Assembly (NCBI GenBank): GCA_963704535.1 | Contig: OY969916.1 | Location: forward strand, 3,286,001 to 3,350,000 | DNA length: 64,000 bases | Source of the DNA: G963704535 sp963704535 | GTDB lineage: Bacteria; Chloroflexota; Chloroflexia; Chloroflexales; Roseiflexaceae | Reading direction: 5' to 3' | Shown: one piece after another, positions 46,913 to 56,688 of the stretch | Numbering within the stretch: the first letter of the stretch is position 1 | How the letters are laid out: every line of letters begins with the position of its first letter | The notes under the pieces: generated by a model | Told to the model about the DNA's origin: nothing | Seen by the model: the letters and a program-made list of their open reading frames with translations, nothing else | Database searches by the model: none | Translations under genes and position numbers: made by a program

Positions 46913-48324
46913 TGGCTGCTGAACACTCCGACGCGCTAGTCTTTTTCGGCGCCACCGGCGACCTGGCCTACCAGCAGATCTTCCCGGCCCTCCAGGCGTT
47001 GGTGCAGCGCGGCCGTCTCGATGTGCCGATCGTCGGCGTCGCGCTTTCCGGCTGGACGATCGAGCAACTGCGCGCCCGCGCCCGCGCCAGCCTCGAAGCG
47101 CACGGCGGCGTCGACGAGGCGGCCTTCGCCAAGCTGTCGTCGCTCCTGCGCTACGTCGACGGCGACTACAACGATCCCGCCACCTACAACCAGCTCCGCG
47201 CGACGCTTGGCCCTGCCGCGTGCCCATTGCACTACCTGGCGATCCCGCCCAGCATGTTCGCCACGGTCGCTGGGGGGCTGGCCAACGCCGGCTGCACCAC
47301 GAACGCCCGCGTCGTCGTGGAGAAGCCCTTCGGGCGCGACCTGGCATCGGCCCAGGCACTCAACCGGATCCTGCACACGCATTTTCCCGAAGCGGCGATC
47401 TTTCGCATCGACCACTACCTGGGTAAAGAGCCGGTCCAGAACATCCTCTACACCCGCTTCTCCAACACCTGGCTGGAGCCAATCCTGAACCGCGTCTACG
47501 TCGACCACGTGCAGATCACCATGGCCGAGCAGTTCGACGTGCGCGGGCGCGGCCGCTTCTACGAGGAAGCCGGCGCGATCCGCGACGTGATCCAGAATCA
47601 CATGCTGCAACTGGCGGCTTGCGCGTTGATGGAGCCGCCCACCGGGAGCACGCCCGAGCCGGTGCGCGACGCCAAGGGCACGCTAATCAAGGCCATACGC
47701 AATCTCAGGCCCGAGGATGTCATGCGCGGCCAGTATCGCGGCTACCGCGACGAGGCCGGCGTGGCGCCTGATTCCACGGTGGAAACCTACGCCGCCGTGC
47801 GTTTGGTGGTTGATACGTGGCGCTGGGCCGAGGTGCCGATCTACATCCGCGCGGGCAAATGCCTGCCCGTGACCGCCTGCGAGGTGCTGGTCAATTTCCG
47901 CAGCCCGCCGTTCTCGGCCTTCGGGGAAGACCTGGCGAACTCCCCGAACTACCTGCGTTTCCGGCTGAGCCCGGAGATCTTGATCGCGCTGGGCACGCGG
48001 GTCAAACGGGGCGGCGAGGTGATGGCGGGCGAGCCGGTGGAGCTGGAGGTCATGCGCTATGAGCGGCACGCGCTCAAGTCGTATGAGCGGCTCCTGAAGG
48101 ATGCGATGGAGGGCGATCCCACGCTGTTTGCTCGCCAGGACGAGGTCGAGGCGGCCTGGGAGGTGGTCGACCCGGTGCTGGGCAACGCCACGCCGATCTA
48201 CGCTTATGACAAGAACAGTTGGGGACCGGTCGAAGCGGCAGAGTTCGCCCCGCCCGGCGGCTGGTACAACCCGCCGGCCAAGGAGCCGGCGCCGCCCGCC
48301 CCGACCGAGCCGGAAGCAGCATAA
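46912..48324 (+). CDS. zwf: glucose-6-phosphate 1-dehydrogenase
   Basis: First enzyme of the oxidative pentose phosphate pathway. 470 residues. FFGATGDLAYQQIFPAL is the coenzyme-binding GxxGDLA motif (about residues 11-27), FRIDHYLGKEPVQNILY is the substrate site with catalytic histidine (about 164-180), and IYIRAGKCLPV is near residue 306. The usual zwf motif GASGDLA/TKRK has Y-Q-Q in place of TKRK, seen in several non-proteobacterial enzymes. The C-terminal tail is proline-rich (PPAKEPAPPAPTEPE). Ends the gnd-zwf pair; OpcA or pgl is not seen nearby. Confidence 0.96.
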   Translation: MAAEHSDALVFFGATGDLAYQQIFPALQALVQRGRLDVPIVGVALSGWTIEQLRARARASLEAHGGVDEAAFAKLSSLLRYVDGDYNDPATYNQLRATLGPAACPLHYLAIPPSMFATVAGGLANAGCTTNARVVVEKPFGRDLASAQALNRILHTHFPEAAIFRIDHYLGKEPVQNILYTRFSNTWLEPILNRVYVDHVQITMAEQFDVRGRGRFYEEAGAIRDVIQNHMLQLAACALMEPPTGSTPEPVRDAKGTLIKAIRNLRPEDVMRGQYRGYRDEAGVAPDSTVETYAAVRLVVDTWRWAEVPIYIRAGKCLPVTACEVLVNFRSPPFSAFGEDLANSPNYLRFRLSPEILIALGTRVKRGGEVMAGEPVELEVMRYERHALKSYERLLKDAMEGDPTLFARQDEVEAAWEVVDPVLGNATPIYAYDKNSWGPVEAAEFAPPGGWYNPPAKEPAPPAPTEPEAA

Positions 48325-48530
48325 ATTCGCCTCCTCCCTGCCAGGCGCATGCGGTGGAGCGATAGTGTGCTTTCACCACCGGGCCGATTCTGAATCGCTT
48401 CCGAACGGGAGTTATTGTTGTGAGTGATGAATGCTATATTGGTCACGAGCAGAATGAATTCTACCACGTCAAACAACGCTATAGCATAGAGTCAACGTCC
48501 TATGATCACCTAACCAGGCCGCGCCAGTAG

Positions 48531-48558
48531 TTGACATGTCCTTGAGATATTGTACAAT
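48531..48558 (+). promoter_or_regulatory. promoter of the polytopic membrane protein gene
   Basis: TTGACA (48531-48536), 16-base spacer, TACAAT (48553-48558). The transcript would start with a hairpin element copy in its leader. It lies in the 310-bp gap 48325-48634. Confidence 0.65.
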
Positions 48559-48565
48559 GCCAACT

Positions 48566-48624
48566 CAAGAGAGTGAGTTTGGAATAAGGGGATGAAGGGG
48601 CAACCCTCCTTCAGGTATTCCCCC
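48566..48624. repeat. dispersed hairpin element copy, diverged
   Basis: CAAGAGAGTGAGTTTGGAATAAGGGGATGAAGGGGCAACCCTCCTTCAGGTATTCCCCCAC folds into a stem (GGGGATGAAGG/CCTTCAGGTATTCCCC) directly before the gene at 48635. Confidence 0.6.
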
Positions 48625-48634
48625 ACAACTGCGG

Positions 48635-50800
48635 ATGCCCAATAAGCAATTACCTGCTCTTGTCGGCGTGCAGCGACGCACAACGCTCTATCCGTGTGTT
48701 CCCGCGCTGGTGCTGCTTGGCGTGTTGCTGGTTGGCGCGGCGCTTGCCGTTGGCGGCGGAGTGGATCTGGTCGGGTGGGGGGTGGCAGGCGCATTGAGCC
48801 AGGCACCACAAATCGCGATGCTGCTCGGCCTTTACCTTGCGCCAGGCCTGGCGCTGCTACGGCTGCTCTGGCCGGCTGACCAGCCGTTCCTGCTGCTGGG
48901 GCGGCTGGGGCTGGCGCTTGGGGTGAGTACAGCGCTGCCGCCGCTGCTGCTGTTGCTGTTCAAGCTGCTCCGATTACCGTGGGGCGCCTCGACGACCTGG
49001 CTGTACCTGCTCCTAAGCCTGGTGATCGCGATCGGGCCGCGCCGAATCCGGATCCTCAGCCTGGAAGCGCTTGTCACGACCATGGGGCGCGCGGCCCGCA
49101 CGCTGCGGCAGTGGAAGCCCGGCAGTGCGGGCGTGGCGCTGATCGGGATCAGCATCGCGACCCTGCTGGTGCGGCTTTATACCGTGCATGATCTGCCCGC
49201 CGGCCTATCGGACAACTCATACCAGCATACGCTGATGGCGCAGCTCCTGGTGGACAATCATGGACTCTTCAGCTCCTGGGAACCCTACGCTCCGCTGACG
49301 ACCTTCACCTATCACTTCGGCTTCCATGCCAATGCGGCCTTTGTCCATTGGGTGACAGGGTTTGACCTGGCGCGGAGTGTGCTATTGAGCGGCCAGATCA
49401 TCAATGCGATCCTCGCGCCACTGATGTGTACCCTGGTGATCGCGCTGGGCGGCCAGGCATGGGCCGGCGTGTGGGCCACGCTGATCACTGGCTTTGTCGG
49501 CCTGCTGCCGGCGTTCGCGGTGGCGTGGGGGCGCTATACTTCGCTCACGGGCATGGTGGTACTGGTAGCGGTGGTTGTGTGCTGGATCGCGCTGGCCGAG
49601 CGCAGCCTGGCGCTGGAACGTCCTGTCGATGGGCAGCCGTGGCTCCGAAGCGCGGCGCGCCGGGCTTGGCGGCTTCTGCTGCTTGCTGCGCTTATGCTCA
49701 CTGCGATGCTGCTGACACACTATCTCGTATCGATCTTTGCCGCGCTTTTTGTCGCCGCGTATCTGCTGGGGCTGGTGCTGGAACGCTCTTGCTGGTGCTC
49801 GATCGCGGTGCTGGCGGTCCTGTCCACACTGGTCTGTGTCCTGGCGCTGGTGCTGACCGCTCCTTGGCTGCTCAACCTGCTGAATGGCTTTCTGGTACGC
49901 AATGCGACTGCCTTTGTGGATGGAAGTGTGGGGGCATCCCGGATCGCCGAGCGCGCGTTCCTTGGTCCGATCGTGCCGCTCTATGGGCGCAGCACGGTCC
50001 TCGCCGCCGCGCTGTTGGGGTTGTGCATCGCGGCGTGGCGGCGCGAATGGCGTATGGCGCTGCCGGGCCTGTGGAGCATCTTGCTGCTGTTTTGTGTCGT
50101 TCCCCAGGTCGTCGGCCTACCGGGGGCCGGGCTGATCGATCAGATCACCGCCTTTAGCGCGCTCTGCCTGACGCTACCGCCGCTGGCGGGCTACGCCCTG
50201 GCCCATGCCGGCAGCGCCATCGCGGCACGGCGGCCCAGGCTCGCAAGCGTCCTGGCCGGGATGTTGATCCTGGTGGCGATCGGCACCGGGGCGTACCGGC
50301 AGTCACGCCTGATCGAGAGCACCGGCGAGCAGGTGGTGACATGGGCGGATATGACCGCGATGGAGTGGGTGCGGGCAAATACCCCGGCCAATGCGCGCTT
50401 CCTGGCGAACAGCACCCCCGGCTATGGCGGCGCCCTGGTGCTGGGCACTGATGCCGGCTGGTGGATTCCACTGCTGGCGGGTCGCGCGACCAACCTTCCG
50501 CCCATGACCTATGGGAGCGAGTTGTCCGCTACGCCGGATTTCGCGCGATCCGTCAATAGGTTAAGCGCGACACTGCGCGATCGCCCGCTGACCGATTTGC
50601 GCCCGACGCTGGTAGATCCGACGCAGCCCGCCGCGTTCCAGGCCTTACGCGACGCCGGCATCAGCTATATCTACAGCGGCGCGATATCGGCCTCCGGCGC
50701 ACGAGCGACCGACCGCATCGATACGGCCCGGCTGCGCGGTGATGCGCGTTTTCGGCTCGTGTACGATCAAGGCGGCGTCGAGATTTTTCAGCTTCAGTGA
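48635..50800 (+). CDS. polytopic membrane protein, possible glycosyltransferase-like (721 aa)
   Basis: About 12-13 hydrophobic helices span residues 20-575, starting LYPCVPALVLLGVLLVGAALAVGGGVDLVGWGV. The loop before helix 6 (YTVHDLPAGLSDNSYQHTLMAQLLVDNHGLFSSWEPYAPLTTFTYHFGFHANAAFVHW) has an acidic residue and the S-WEPY and TYHFGFH stretches typical of the first periplasmic loop in GT-C-like (DUF6541/GT39-type) proteins. The last ~145 residues are soluble (MEWVRANTPANARFLANSTPGYGG...). A lipid-linked sugar transferase is plausible but not proven. Monocistronic with its own promoter. Confidence 0.75.
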   Translation: MPNKQLPALVGVQRRTTLYPCVPALVLLGVLLVGAALAVGGGVDLVGWGVAGALSQAPQIAMLLGLYLAPGLALLRLLWPADQPFLLLGRLGLALGVSTALPPLLLLLFKLLRLPWGASTTWLYLLLSLVIAIGPRRIRILSLEALVTTMGRAARTLRQWKPGSAGVALIGISIATLLVRLYTVHDLPAGLSDNSYQHTLMAQLLVDNHGLFSSWEPYAPLTTFTYHFGFHANAAFVHWVTGFDLARSVLLSGQIINAILAPLMCTLVIALGGQAWAGVWATLITGFVGLLPAFAVAWGRYTSLTGMVVLVAVVVCWIALAERSLALERPVDGQPWLRSAARRAWRLLLLAALMLTAMLLTHYLVSIFAALFVAAYLLGLVLERSCWCSIAVLAVLSTLVCVLALVLTAPWLLNLLNGFLVRNATAFVDGSVGASRIAERAFLGPIVPLYGRSTVLAAALLGLCIAAWRREWRMALPGLWSILLLFCVVPQVVGLPGAGLIDQITAFSALCLTLPPLAGYALAHAGSAIAARRPRLASVLAGMLILVAIGTGAYRQSRLIESTGEQVVTWADMTAMEWVRANTPANARFLANSTPGYGGALVLGTDAGWWIPLLAGRATNLPPMTYGSELSATPDFARSVNRLSATLRDRPLTDLRPTLVDPTQPAAFQALRDAGISYIYSGAISASGARATDRIDTARLRGDARFRLVYDQGGVEIFQLQ

Positions 50801-51082
50801 TGATCGACGCGCGGGCGGATCGGGATCGTAAGGAGTAGATTACATCCCGCCTCAGCTTCGTTCATAGATACTCACGCTTGCAGGACCACGCTTGCGGCCC
50901 AACGACTCGCGCTTCACCTGCGCCGCATTGATAGATCGAGGTGACATTGTAGCTGTTTCTGGCCTCCAGAATCGCCGCAATCTTGGTCGCCGCACAGCGG
51001 TATCGGGTGCAAGCGCGTTTTGGCGCCCGCCCTCGGCCCCAAACGTGGCCAGGCGGCGTTCGCGAGATTCGCTATCACTAAG

Positions 51083-51658
51083 CTATCGTGCGGCGAGGAA
51101 GTCGAGCACCCGCTGTATCAGGAGGGCCGACGCCTCGGCGTCGTACGACGGCAGTGAACTGTCGGCAAAGTAGTGCTGGTCGCCCGGATAGAGGAACAGC
51201 TCCGCCTCGTCGGCTTCTTCGACGAGTGCCCGAGCGGCGTCGATGTCGCCCTCACCGACGAAGATCGGATCGGCATCCATGCCATGTATTTGCACCGGCA
51301 CCCCCTTCGGCCACTCTGAGGAGAACTCCGAGAGGGGCACGCAGGAGTAGAAGAGCAGCGCCCCGCGCGCTCCGGCCCGCGTTTGGGCCAACTTCTGCGC
51401 CGCGACCTCGCCCAGGGAGAAGCCGGCGTAGACCAATTCGGCCCCCAGCCCCTCGGCTGCTCGCACACCACGCTCAAGCACCTCGCCAAACCCCTGTTCC
51501 TTGACGAATGTCATACCCTTCTCCAGGGTATCGAAGGTGCGGCCATCGAACAGATCGGGAGTGTGTACGATATGCCCTGCACGGCGCAGGGTGTCGGCAA
51601 ACGAGACGACGCCAGCGGTTAACCCCTGCGCGTGATGGAACAACAGAACCTCGGCCAT
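51083..51658 (-). CDS. dienelactone hydrolase family protein
   Basis: 191 residues; ATG 51658 has AAGGAGGG six bases upstream, better than upstream codons. The alpha/beta-hydrolase fold starts MAEVLLFHHAQGLTAGVVSFADTLRRAGH. The nucleophile elbow is YAGFSLGEVAAQ, with serine in place of the cysteine found in classic dienelactone hydrolases. The acid is in VQIHGMDADPIF and the histidine in LYPGDQHYFADSSLPSYD. Substrate unknown. Single gene; the 280-base gap to the left (50801-51082) shows nothing I can name. Confidence 0.88.
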   Translation of the reverse strand: MAEVLLFHHAQGLTAGVVSFADTLRRAGHIVHTPDLFDGRTFDTLEKGMTFVKEQGFGEVLERGVRAAEGLGAELVYAGFSLGEVAAQKLAQTRAGARGALLFYSCVPLSEFSSEWPKGVPVQIHGMDADPIFVGEGDIDAARALVEEADEAELFLYPGDQHYFADSSLPSYDAEASALLIQRVLDFLAAR

Positions 51659-51694
51659 CTCGACCCTCCTTCCCATGATTATCACGATACTCTG

Positions 51695-51933
51695 TCACCG
51701 CACGCTTGTGCTGTCAAGTGAGTACGGCCAGTGGAATGGTTGGATGTGCGCCTTGGCAACCGCTTCACCGCTGTCACGACCGATAAGAACCACGAGGCGG
51801 TGTCAATGAGACCAGCCGTTACCTTCACGATGCGCGATGACCGAGACGGCCAATCGCCGTGACGGCGAGCAAGGTTCGAGCGCTCGTAGACCGACACAGC
51901 GGCGTCCACATCATCGGGGTTGCCGAGTTGCAC
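51695..51933 (-). pseudogene. GNAT-like acetyltransferase remnant
   Basis: From a possible GTG 51933 the frame reads VQLGNPDDVDAAVSVYERSN, then RRHGDWPSRS...LIDTASWFL, the N-terminal part of a GNAT-fold acetyltransferase. One base is missing after WFL: in the next frame it continues IGRDSGEAVAKAHIQPFHWP and ends at a stop (51697-51695) after ~80 residues. The acetyl-CoA binding region (RGQGIG-type motif) is absent, so the gene is dead irrespective of the indel. Confidence 0.6.
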
Positions 51934-51990
51934 ATCGATCTATGTTCTATCGGCCTCCGCGTCCAGCATAGATCCTCCGGGTTGCAAGTG

Positions 51991-52006
51991 TAGAACGAAA
52001 GTTCTA
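51991..52006. promoter_or_regulatory. TAGAAC-GAAA-GTTCTA palindrome, LexA-like
   Basis: A 16-bp perfect palindrome with the GAAC-N4-GTTC core of Gram-positive-type SOS boxes. It lies 58 bases upstream of the GNAT remnant in the gap 51934-52351, where I see no intact gene. Confidence 0.4.
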
Positions 52007-52351
52007 GCATGTCAACCCCACATCTCTCATGATACCAAGACGCGTATCGTTTAGCGACGCGGCATCGTTGGTCAAGATAGGGGTTCGGTATAGAAGCGTC
52101 GAAAAACCGACCCCTCATCCCCGACTCTCAAACTCTAACTACACGCTATCACAGATTCGATCCGAGTATTGTCACTCTGAGCGAGACCGTAACCGAAGCG
52201 AAGGGCCTCTGCACTGGCGATGCTGAGATACTTCGCGGAGTTTACCCTGATTAGAGCGAAGGGCTCAACACGACAACTCGGCTCGAATTCGCGATTGCTT
52301 GCACTCAGTCTGAATCGTGATCTCTGGGGAGGAAAGCAAAGGAGAAAGCTC

Positions 52352-54937
52352 ATGAACCGCAACACATGGACGTATCCACTGCACAAAGGCTCGCGCCTGC
52401 TCCTCGCCACGTTGCTGGTTGCGCTGGCGCTGGCCGTAGGCCCGGCACGGGTAGCGCTCGCGTCCACCTACACCGTCACCAAGACCGCCGACACGGCCGA
52501 TGGCGCCTGCAACGCCGATTGCTCGCTGCGCGAGGCAATCATCGCTGCCAACGCTCATTCCGGCTCCGACGCGATCACGGTGCCGGCCGGCGTCTACACA
52601 TTGAGCATCGCGGGCGCGAGTGAGGACGCCAGCGCGACCGGCGATCTCGACATCATCGGCAATCTCACTATCAACGGCGCCAATGCGGCGACCACGATCA
52701 TCGATGGTGCCGATCTCGACCGGATCTTCGACATCCGCTCCGGCTCGGTGACAATCAAGCGCGTGACGGTTCGGAACGGTCGGGTACACGTCGATCGCGG
52801 CGGCGGTATTCGGAATAACGGCACGCTGACACTGACGAAGTGTATCGTCAGTAGCAACTGGAGCAGTGAAGACGGCGGCGGCGGCCTCGCCAACTACAGC
52901 ACGGCCAATCTGTCCGAGTGTACGATCACTGCCAACGATCTCGGCTGGTCGGCGGGCGGCGGGATCTACAACGCCGGCACGTTGACCGTCGAGGATAGCA
53001 CCTTCACCGGCAATGTAGGTCTTGAGGCCGGCGGCGCCCTGTTCAATGCCACTATGGGTACGGCGACGATCACCGGCAGCTCGTTTGTTGGCAACAGCAC
53101 CTACGATGGCGGCGGCGGCGCGATCGAAAACCAGGGTACCCTGACGGTGACAGACAGCGAGGTACGCGACGGCCAGGCGCTTCTTGGCGGTGCGATCACC
53201 AATTGGGGTACGCTGACGCTGAACACTACGACGCTGAGTGGCAACAGCAATGGCAGCGCTGTCGATGGTTTGGGCGGCGCGATCTACAACAGCGGCGCAC
53301 TGACGATCAATGGCGGTGCGATCAGCGACAACCGCTCCAATGGCAGTGGCGGCGGCATCCACATCGCGAGAGGGCAGGTGCTGCTGAACGGTGTCTTGAT
53401 CGCCGACAACCTTGCCGACAATGATGACCTGTACGGCGGCAGCGGCGGCGGCATCTACAACTCCGGCTACCTGCCGCACAATGTCACACTTATCGATACC
53501 ACCGTCAGCGGCAACGCAGCGCCCACGGCCGGCGGGATCGCCAACGGACGGACGATGACGCTGATCGGTAGCACGGTGAGCGATAACGATGCCTCGACCA
53601 GCGGCGGGATCGACAACACCGGGACGCTGACGCTGACCGCCAGTATCGTCAGCGGCAACAGCGCGAACGACTTCACCGGCGGCGGGATCAGCAATACCGG
53701 CGCGCTGATCGTGACACGCAGCAGCGTGCGTAACAATGCGTCCAGCGAGGACGGCGGCGGGATCTGGACCAACGGCACGCTGACGCTGACCGACAGCACC
53801 GTCAGCGGCAATACGGCAACCGACGGCACTGGCGGCGGGATCGTGAATCGCGGTATGCTCACCGTAACGGGCAGCACGATCAGCGGGAACCTCGCTAAGG
53901 GACTGGATCACGGCGGTGCCGGCATCTATACTACCGGCACGCTGGCGCTGACCAATAGCACGATCAACGGCAATCAGGTCAACGAGTTCGGCGGCGGTGT
54001 CTGGAATAGCGGCACGCTGGACATCAACAACGTCACGATCGCCGGCAACCTGGCCGATCGTGAGCACAATGGGTCGGGCGATGGTGGTGGCGTCTACAAC
54101 AGCAGCGGTACGATCACGATCGAGAACAGTATCATCGGCGGGAACAGCGACAATGGCGGTGAGGCCCCCGACTGCGGCGGAACGCTGACCTCGCAGGGCT
54201 ACAACCTGGTCCAGAGCACGGCCGGCTGCACGTTCGTGAGCGCTCCCGGCGACATCACCGGCCAGGACCCGCAACTGGCGGCGCTGGCCGACAACGGCGG
54301 CGCTACCCAGACCCGCGCGCTCCTGCCTGCCAGCCCGGCGATCGATACCGCCAACAACGCCACCTGCGCGCTAAGTGACCAGCGCGGCGCGCCCCGGCCC
54401 CAGGACGGCAACGGTGACAGTAGCGCGATCTGCGATATGGGCGCCTACGAGGCCGGGAATCTGGGCACGCCCGGCAATCTGCTGCTGAATGGCGGCTTCG
54501 AGTTCGACACCAACAGCGACGGCAAGCCCGACACCTGGAGCACAAACAGCAAGTTCACTCGCGCCAATACGGTCGTGCATGGCGACAGCTACGCCGGGAA
54601 ACACGCCTCGACCGGCAACTCCGACTACACGATCAGCCAGACGATCGGTGGCCTGGCCGCCACGGACTACGTGTCTAAAGGCTGGGTGTACATCCCGCCA
54701 ACCGGCGACTCGTTCACGTTCAAGGTCCAGGTGCGCTGGCGCAACTCTAGCAACGATACCCTGCACACCGACACAATCGCGACCTACACTGGGGCCACCA
54801 GCGGCTGGGCGCAATTCGATAGCGGTGTCTTGCATGCGCCTTCTGGAACGACCAACGCGCAAGTACGCATGGTCGTGAGCGACCTGAGCACGACGATCTA
54901 TGTCGATGATTTCTGGTTCGGTACTGATGATTTGTAG
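52352..54937 (+). CDS. secreted CSLREA / right-handed beta-helix surface protein (861 aa)
   Basis: ATG 52352 has AAAGGAG nine bases upstream. A signal peptide (LLLATLLVALALAVGPARVALA) is followed by the CSLREA motif (CNADCSLREAIIAANAHSGSDAI, about residues 52-74). About 18 short parallel beta-helix coils follow, each with a GGGI.N.GTLT-type turn (residues ~95-640). Then comes the choice-of-anchor-Q ending (LADNGGATQTRALLPASPAID ... CDMGAYE, about 690-745) and a C-terminal carbohydrate-binding-like beta-sandwich (LLNGGFEFDTNSDGKPDTWS...). It looks like a cell-surface or secreted adhesin or polysaccharide-active scaffold; no catalytic site is evident. A terminator hairpin with UUCG loop follows. 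Confidence 0.87.
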   Translation: MNRNTWTYPLHKGSRLLLATLLVALALAVGPARVALASTYTVTKTADTADGACNADCSLREAIIAANAHSGSDAITVPAGVYTLSIAGASEDASATGDLDIIGNLTINGANAATTIIDGADLDRIFDIRSGSVTIKRVTVRNGRVHVDRGGGIRNNGTLTLTKCIVSSNWSSEDGGGGLANYSTANLSECTITANDLGWSAGGGIYNAGTLTVEDSTFTGNVGLEAGGALFNATMGTATITGSSFVGNSTYDGGGGAIENQGTLTVTDSEVRDGQALLGGAITNWGTLTLNTTTLSGNSNGSAVDGLGGAIYNSGALTINGGAISDNRSNGSGGGIHIARGQVLLNGVLIADNLADNDDLYGGSGGGIYNSGYLPHNVTLIDTTVSGNAAPTAGGIANGRTMTLIGSTVSDNDASTSGGIDNTGTLTLTASIVSGNSANDFTGGGISNTGALIVTRSSVRNNASSEDGGGIWTNGTLTLTDSTVSGNTATDGTGGGIVNRGMLTVTGSTISGNLAKGLDHGGAGIYTTGTLALTNSTINGNQVNEFGGGVWNSGTLDINNVTIAGNLADREHNGSGDGGGVYNSSGTITIENSIIGGNSDNGGEAPDCGGTLTSQGYNLVQSTAGCTFVSAPGDITGQDPQLAALADNGGATQTRALLPASPAIDTANNATCALSDQRGAPRPQDGNGDSSAICDMGAYEAGNLGTPGNLLLNGGFEFDTNSDGKPDTWSTNSKFTRANTVVHGDSYAGKHASTGNSDYTISQTIGGLAATDYVSKGWVYIPPTGDSFTFKVQVRWRNSSNDTLHTDTIATYTGATSGWAQFDSGVLHAPSGTTNAQVRMVVSDLSTTIYVDDFWFGTDDL

Positions 54938-54979
54938 AATAAAGTTCTGTACAACTATCGTCGTCAGTCGAGGAGGAAT

Positions 54980-55007
54980 GAGGGCCGGATCGTTCGCGAT
55001 CCGGCCC
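54980..55007 (+). terminator. hairpin with UUCG tetraloop after the beta-helix gene
   Basis: AGGGCCGGATCG and CGATCCGGCCCT pair perfectly around TTCG, 42 bases past the stop. No long T-run follows, so it may be an mRNA 3' end stabiliser or intrinsic terminator. In the rest of the 54938-55306 gap I see no gene. Confidence 0.7.
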
Positions 55008-55306
55008 TGTAGCTTGAAAGGTGCAGTCCTGTGCAACCAGCAAGAGGAGAAGCAGATATGCACGATCGTGCGGCCCCTGTTCTGGCAGGGTGACTCCTCC
55101 TCATTGTCCTTCGCCGCTCACCTGCTCCTTGCCGGCCGGCGCCTGGTCGAGCTGGAGCAGCGCTTGTGCTTTGGCGATCAGCCCCGCCCGATCGACGAGC
55201 AGTGCTCTAAATCCGCGTATGCGTGTGCCTGACAACGCTCTATATCCGATTCCGGTGCAGTCAGACCCTCCTAGTAGGCGCCAAGTGGCCCGTTTGTATC
55301 GAATCC

Positions 55307-56212
55307 TTACCAACCCTCAAAGGCTGTGGAAGTCGCTGCGGCCGAAATAATGCCATAGAACCAGAGGCCGCGCTCCAGAGCTTGGTACTGGTGCAGTGAC
55401 CCCAGCACGTTGCCATGCTGAACGGACGAACGGATGCCGGCCGCGCGACCCAAAACTGCCAGTGGATAGCTCCAGAGAGTTATCTGGTAGAGGCGGTGCA
55501 GCGACGGACGTGTATGCGCGGTCACGTCGTCAATCTGGATGTCCGCGAAGCCACACGCAGACATGGAGCTTAGATGCTCGTCAGGCGTGTCAAGATCAGG
55601 GATGGCCCAACCGTCAAGCCATTTATGCAGCAGACGCTCGCCAGGAGTGTCGAACGGGCGGGCCGTGCGCATGTATTCAGCGACAACCAACCGGCCACCG
55701 GGCCGTAGTAGTCGTGCTGCCTCTCGGTAGAAGGCCGCTTTGTCTTGCGCGTGGCACAAACTTTCAAGCGACCAGATAACATCGAAGCTCGCGTTCGGAA
55801 AGAACGTCTTGGTGTAATCGGCATGTTCAAAGTGGACTTGTCTGGTGAGCTTGCGCCGTGCCGCGAAGCGTCGGGCCTGGGCCACTTGGCTACCCACTGG
55901 AGTAATACCGACCACTTCGGCACCGCGCTGTTGTGCGAGCCAGAAGCTGCTTCCACCGACACCGCAACCGGCATCAAGTACCCGCTCGCCCTGCCGGATG
56001 CCAGCTCGGTCAGCTAAGACGCGGTTCATGTTCAACAGCGAGTTGGCATGACCACAGGTTGTCTCGTCGATGTAGCCGAAGTGAACCGACAGGGTCCTTT
56101 CGTTCAGCCAGAAGAAACGATAGTCAAGCCAAGTCTCGTCATAGTAGGCAACAATCGCATCTGTACGTGAGTAGGGCGATCGTCGATCAAAAGTGTTATC
56201 TCGAAGCACCAT
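55307..56212 (-). CDS. class I SAM-dependent methyltransferase
   Basis: 301 residues. ATG 56212 (MVLRDNTFDRRSP) follows GAGGA; ATG 56224 four codons earlier is possible. SAM-binding motif I is VLDAGCGVGGSSFWLAQQ (about residues 78-95), post-I VVGITPVGSQVAQARRFA, motif II FFPNASFDVIWSLESLCH, and motif III LLRPGGRLVVAEYMRT. The N-terminal YYDETWLDYRFFWLNERTLSVHFGYID and C-terminal membrane-leaning helices resemble tocopherol or sterol C-methyltransferase-like enzymes acting on lipids or quinones. Substrate unknown. It is upstream-adjacent to a broken FAD monooxygenase on the other strand. Confidence 0.88.
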   Translation of the reverse strand: MVLRDNTFDRRSPYSRTDAIVAYYDETWLDYRFFWLNERTLSVHFGYIDETTCGHANSLLNMNRVLADRAGIRQGERVLDAGCGVGGSSFWLAQQRGAEVVGITPVGSQVAQARRFAARRKLTRQVHFEHADYTKTFFPNASFDVIWSLESLCHAQDKAAFYREAARLLRPGGRLVVAEYMRTARPFDTPGERLLHKWLDGWAIPDLDTPDEHLSSMSACGFADIQIDDVTAHTRPSLHRLYQITLWSYPLAVLGRAAGIRSSVQHGNVLGSLHQYQALERGLWFYGIISAAATSTAFEGW

Positions 56213-56346
56213 ACGTTTCCTCATGCTAGAAGAGCAGTTCGATTTTCCAGTACTGCCGCTATAAAGACGTTTCAGCATCAGACAAATCATAGAAATCTTG
56301 ATTATACTCTCACTTGACTTAATCGTCTTTTCGTAATCCTTGCTCA

Positions 56347-56688
56347 AAGGCACTCGCAGAACTCGGCCTCTTGGAAGCGCTCCAGCGTGTCGCCATTCGC
56401 ACCCATGAGTTGATCTATACCAATCGATTCGGCCAGGAAGTCTGGCACGAACTGCGCGGCCTCGACGCGCGTTGCATAGCGCCACTGCTGGCCGAGACGA
56501 AAGACATTGTGACGACGCTCAGGGCATATGAAGCCGAGCGCCTCTGAGTGACGGCCCAGATTGTGCAGGACAACCGCGTTGGCGGGCCAGAGCGCGTGAT
56601 TGACGTGGTGGAAGAGCGGGCTCCCGACGGTTTTGCAAGCCTGGATCAGGTCGCGAGCCACGCCGAGCTTGACCCGCAAATCGCGTAA
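56347..56688 (+). pseudogene. FAD-dependent monooxygenase remnant
   Basis: One frame reads KALAELGLLEALQRVAIRTH, then ELIYTNRFGQEVWHELRGLDA, then AETKDIVTTLRAYEAERL, a TGA (56545-56547), and VTAQIVQDNRVGGPERVIDV with EERAPDGF, ending TAA at 56686. These are recognisable N-proximal and C-terminal pieces of UbiH-like FAD monooxygenases fused through a large internal deletion, with a nonsense codon between. The GxGxxG FAD motif is missing. About 113 codons survive of ~400. The longer antisense frame (56344-56817) is not supported. Confidence 0.7.

Noticed and set aside
50892..51173. + strand open frame of 93 aa
   Set aside because: No ribosome-binding site, no recognisable motif, and it overlaps the end of the hydrolase gene on the other strand.
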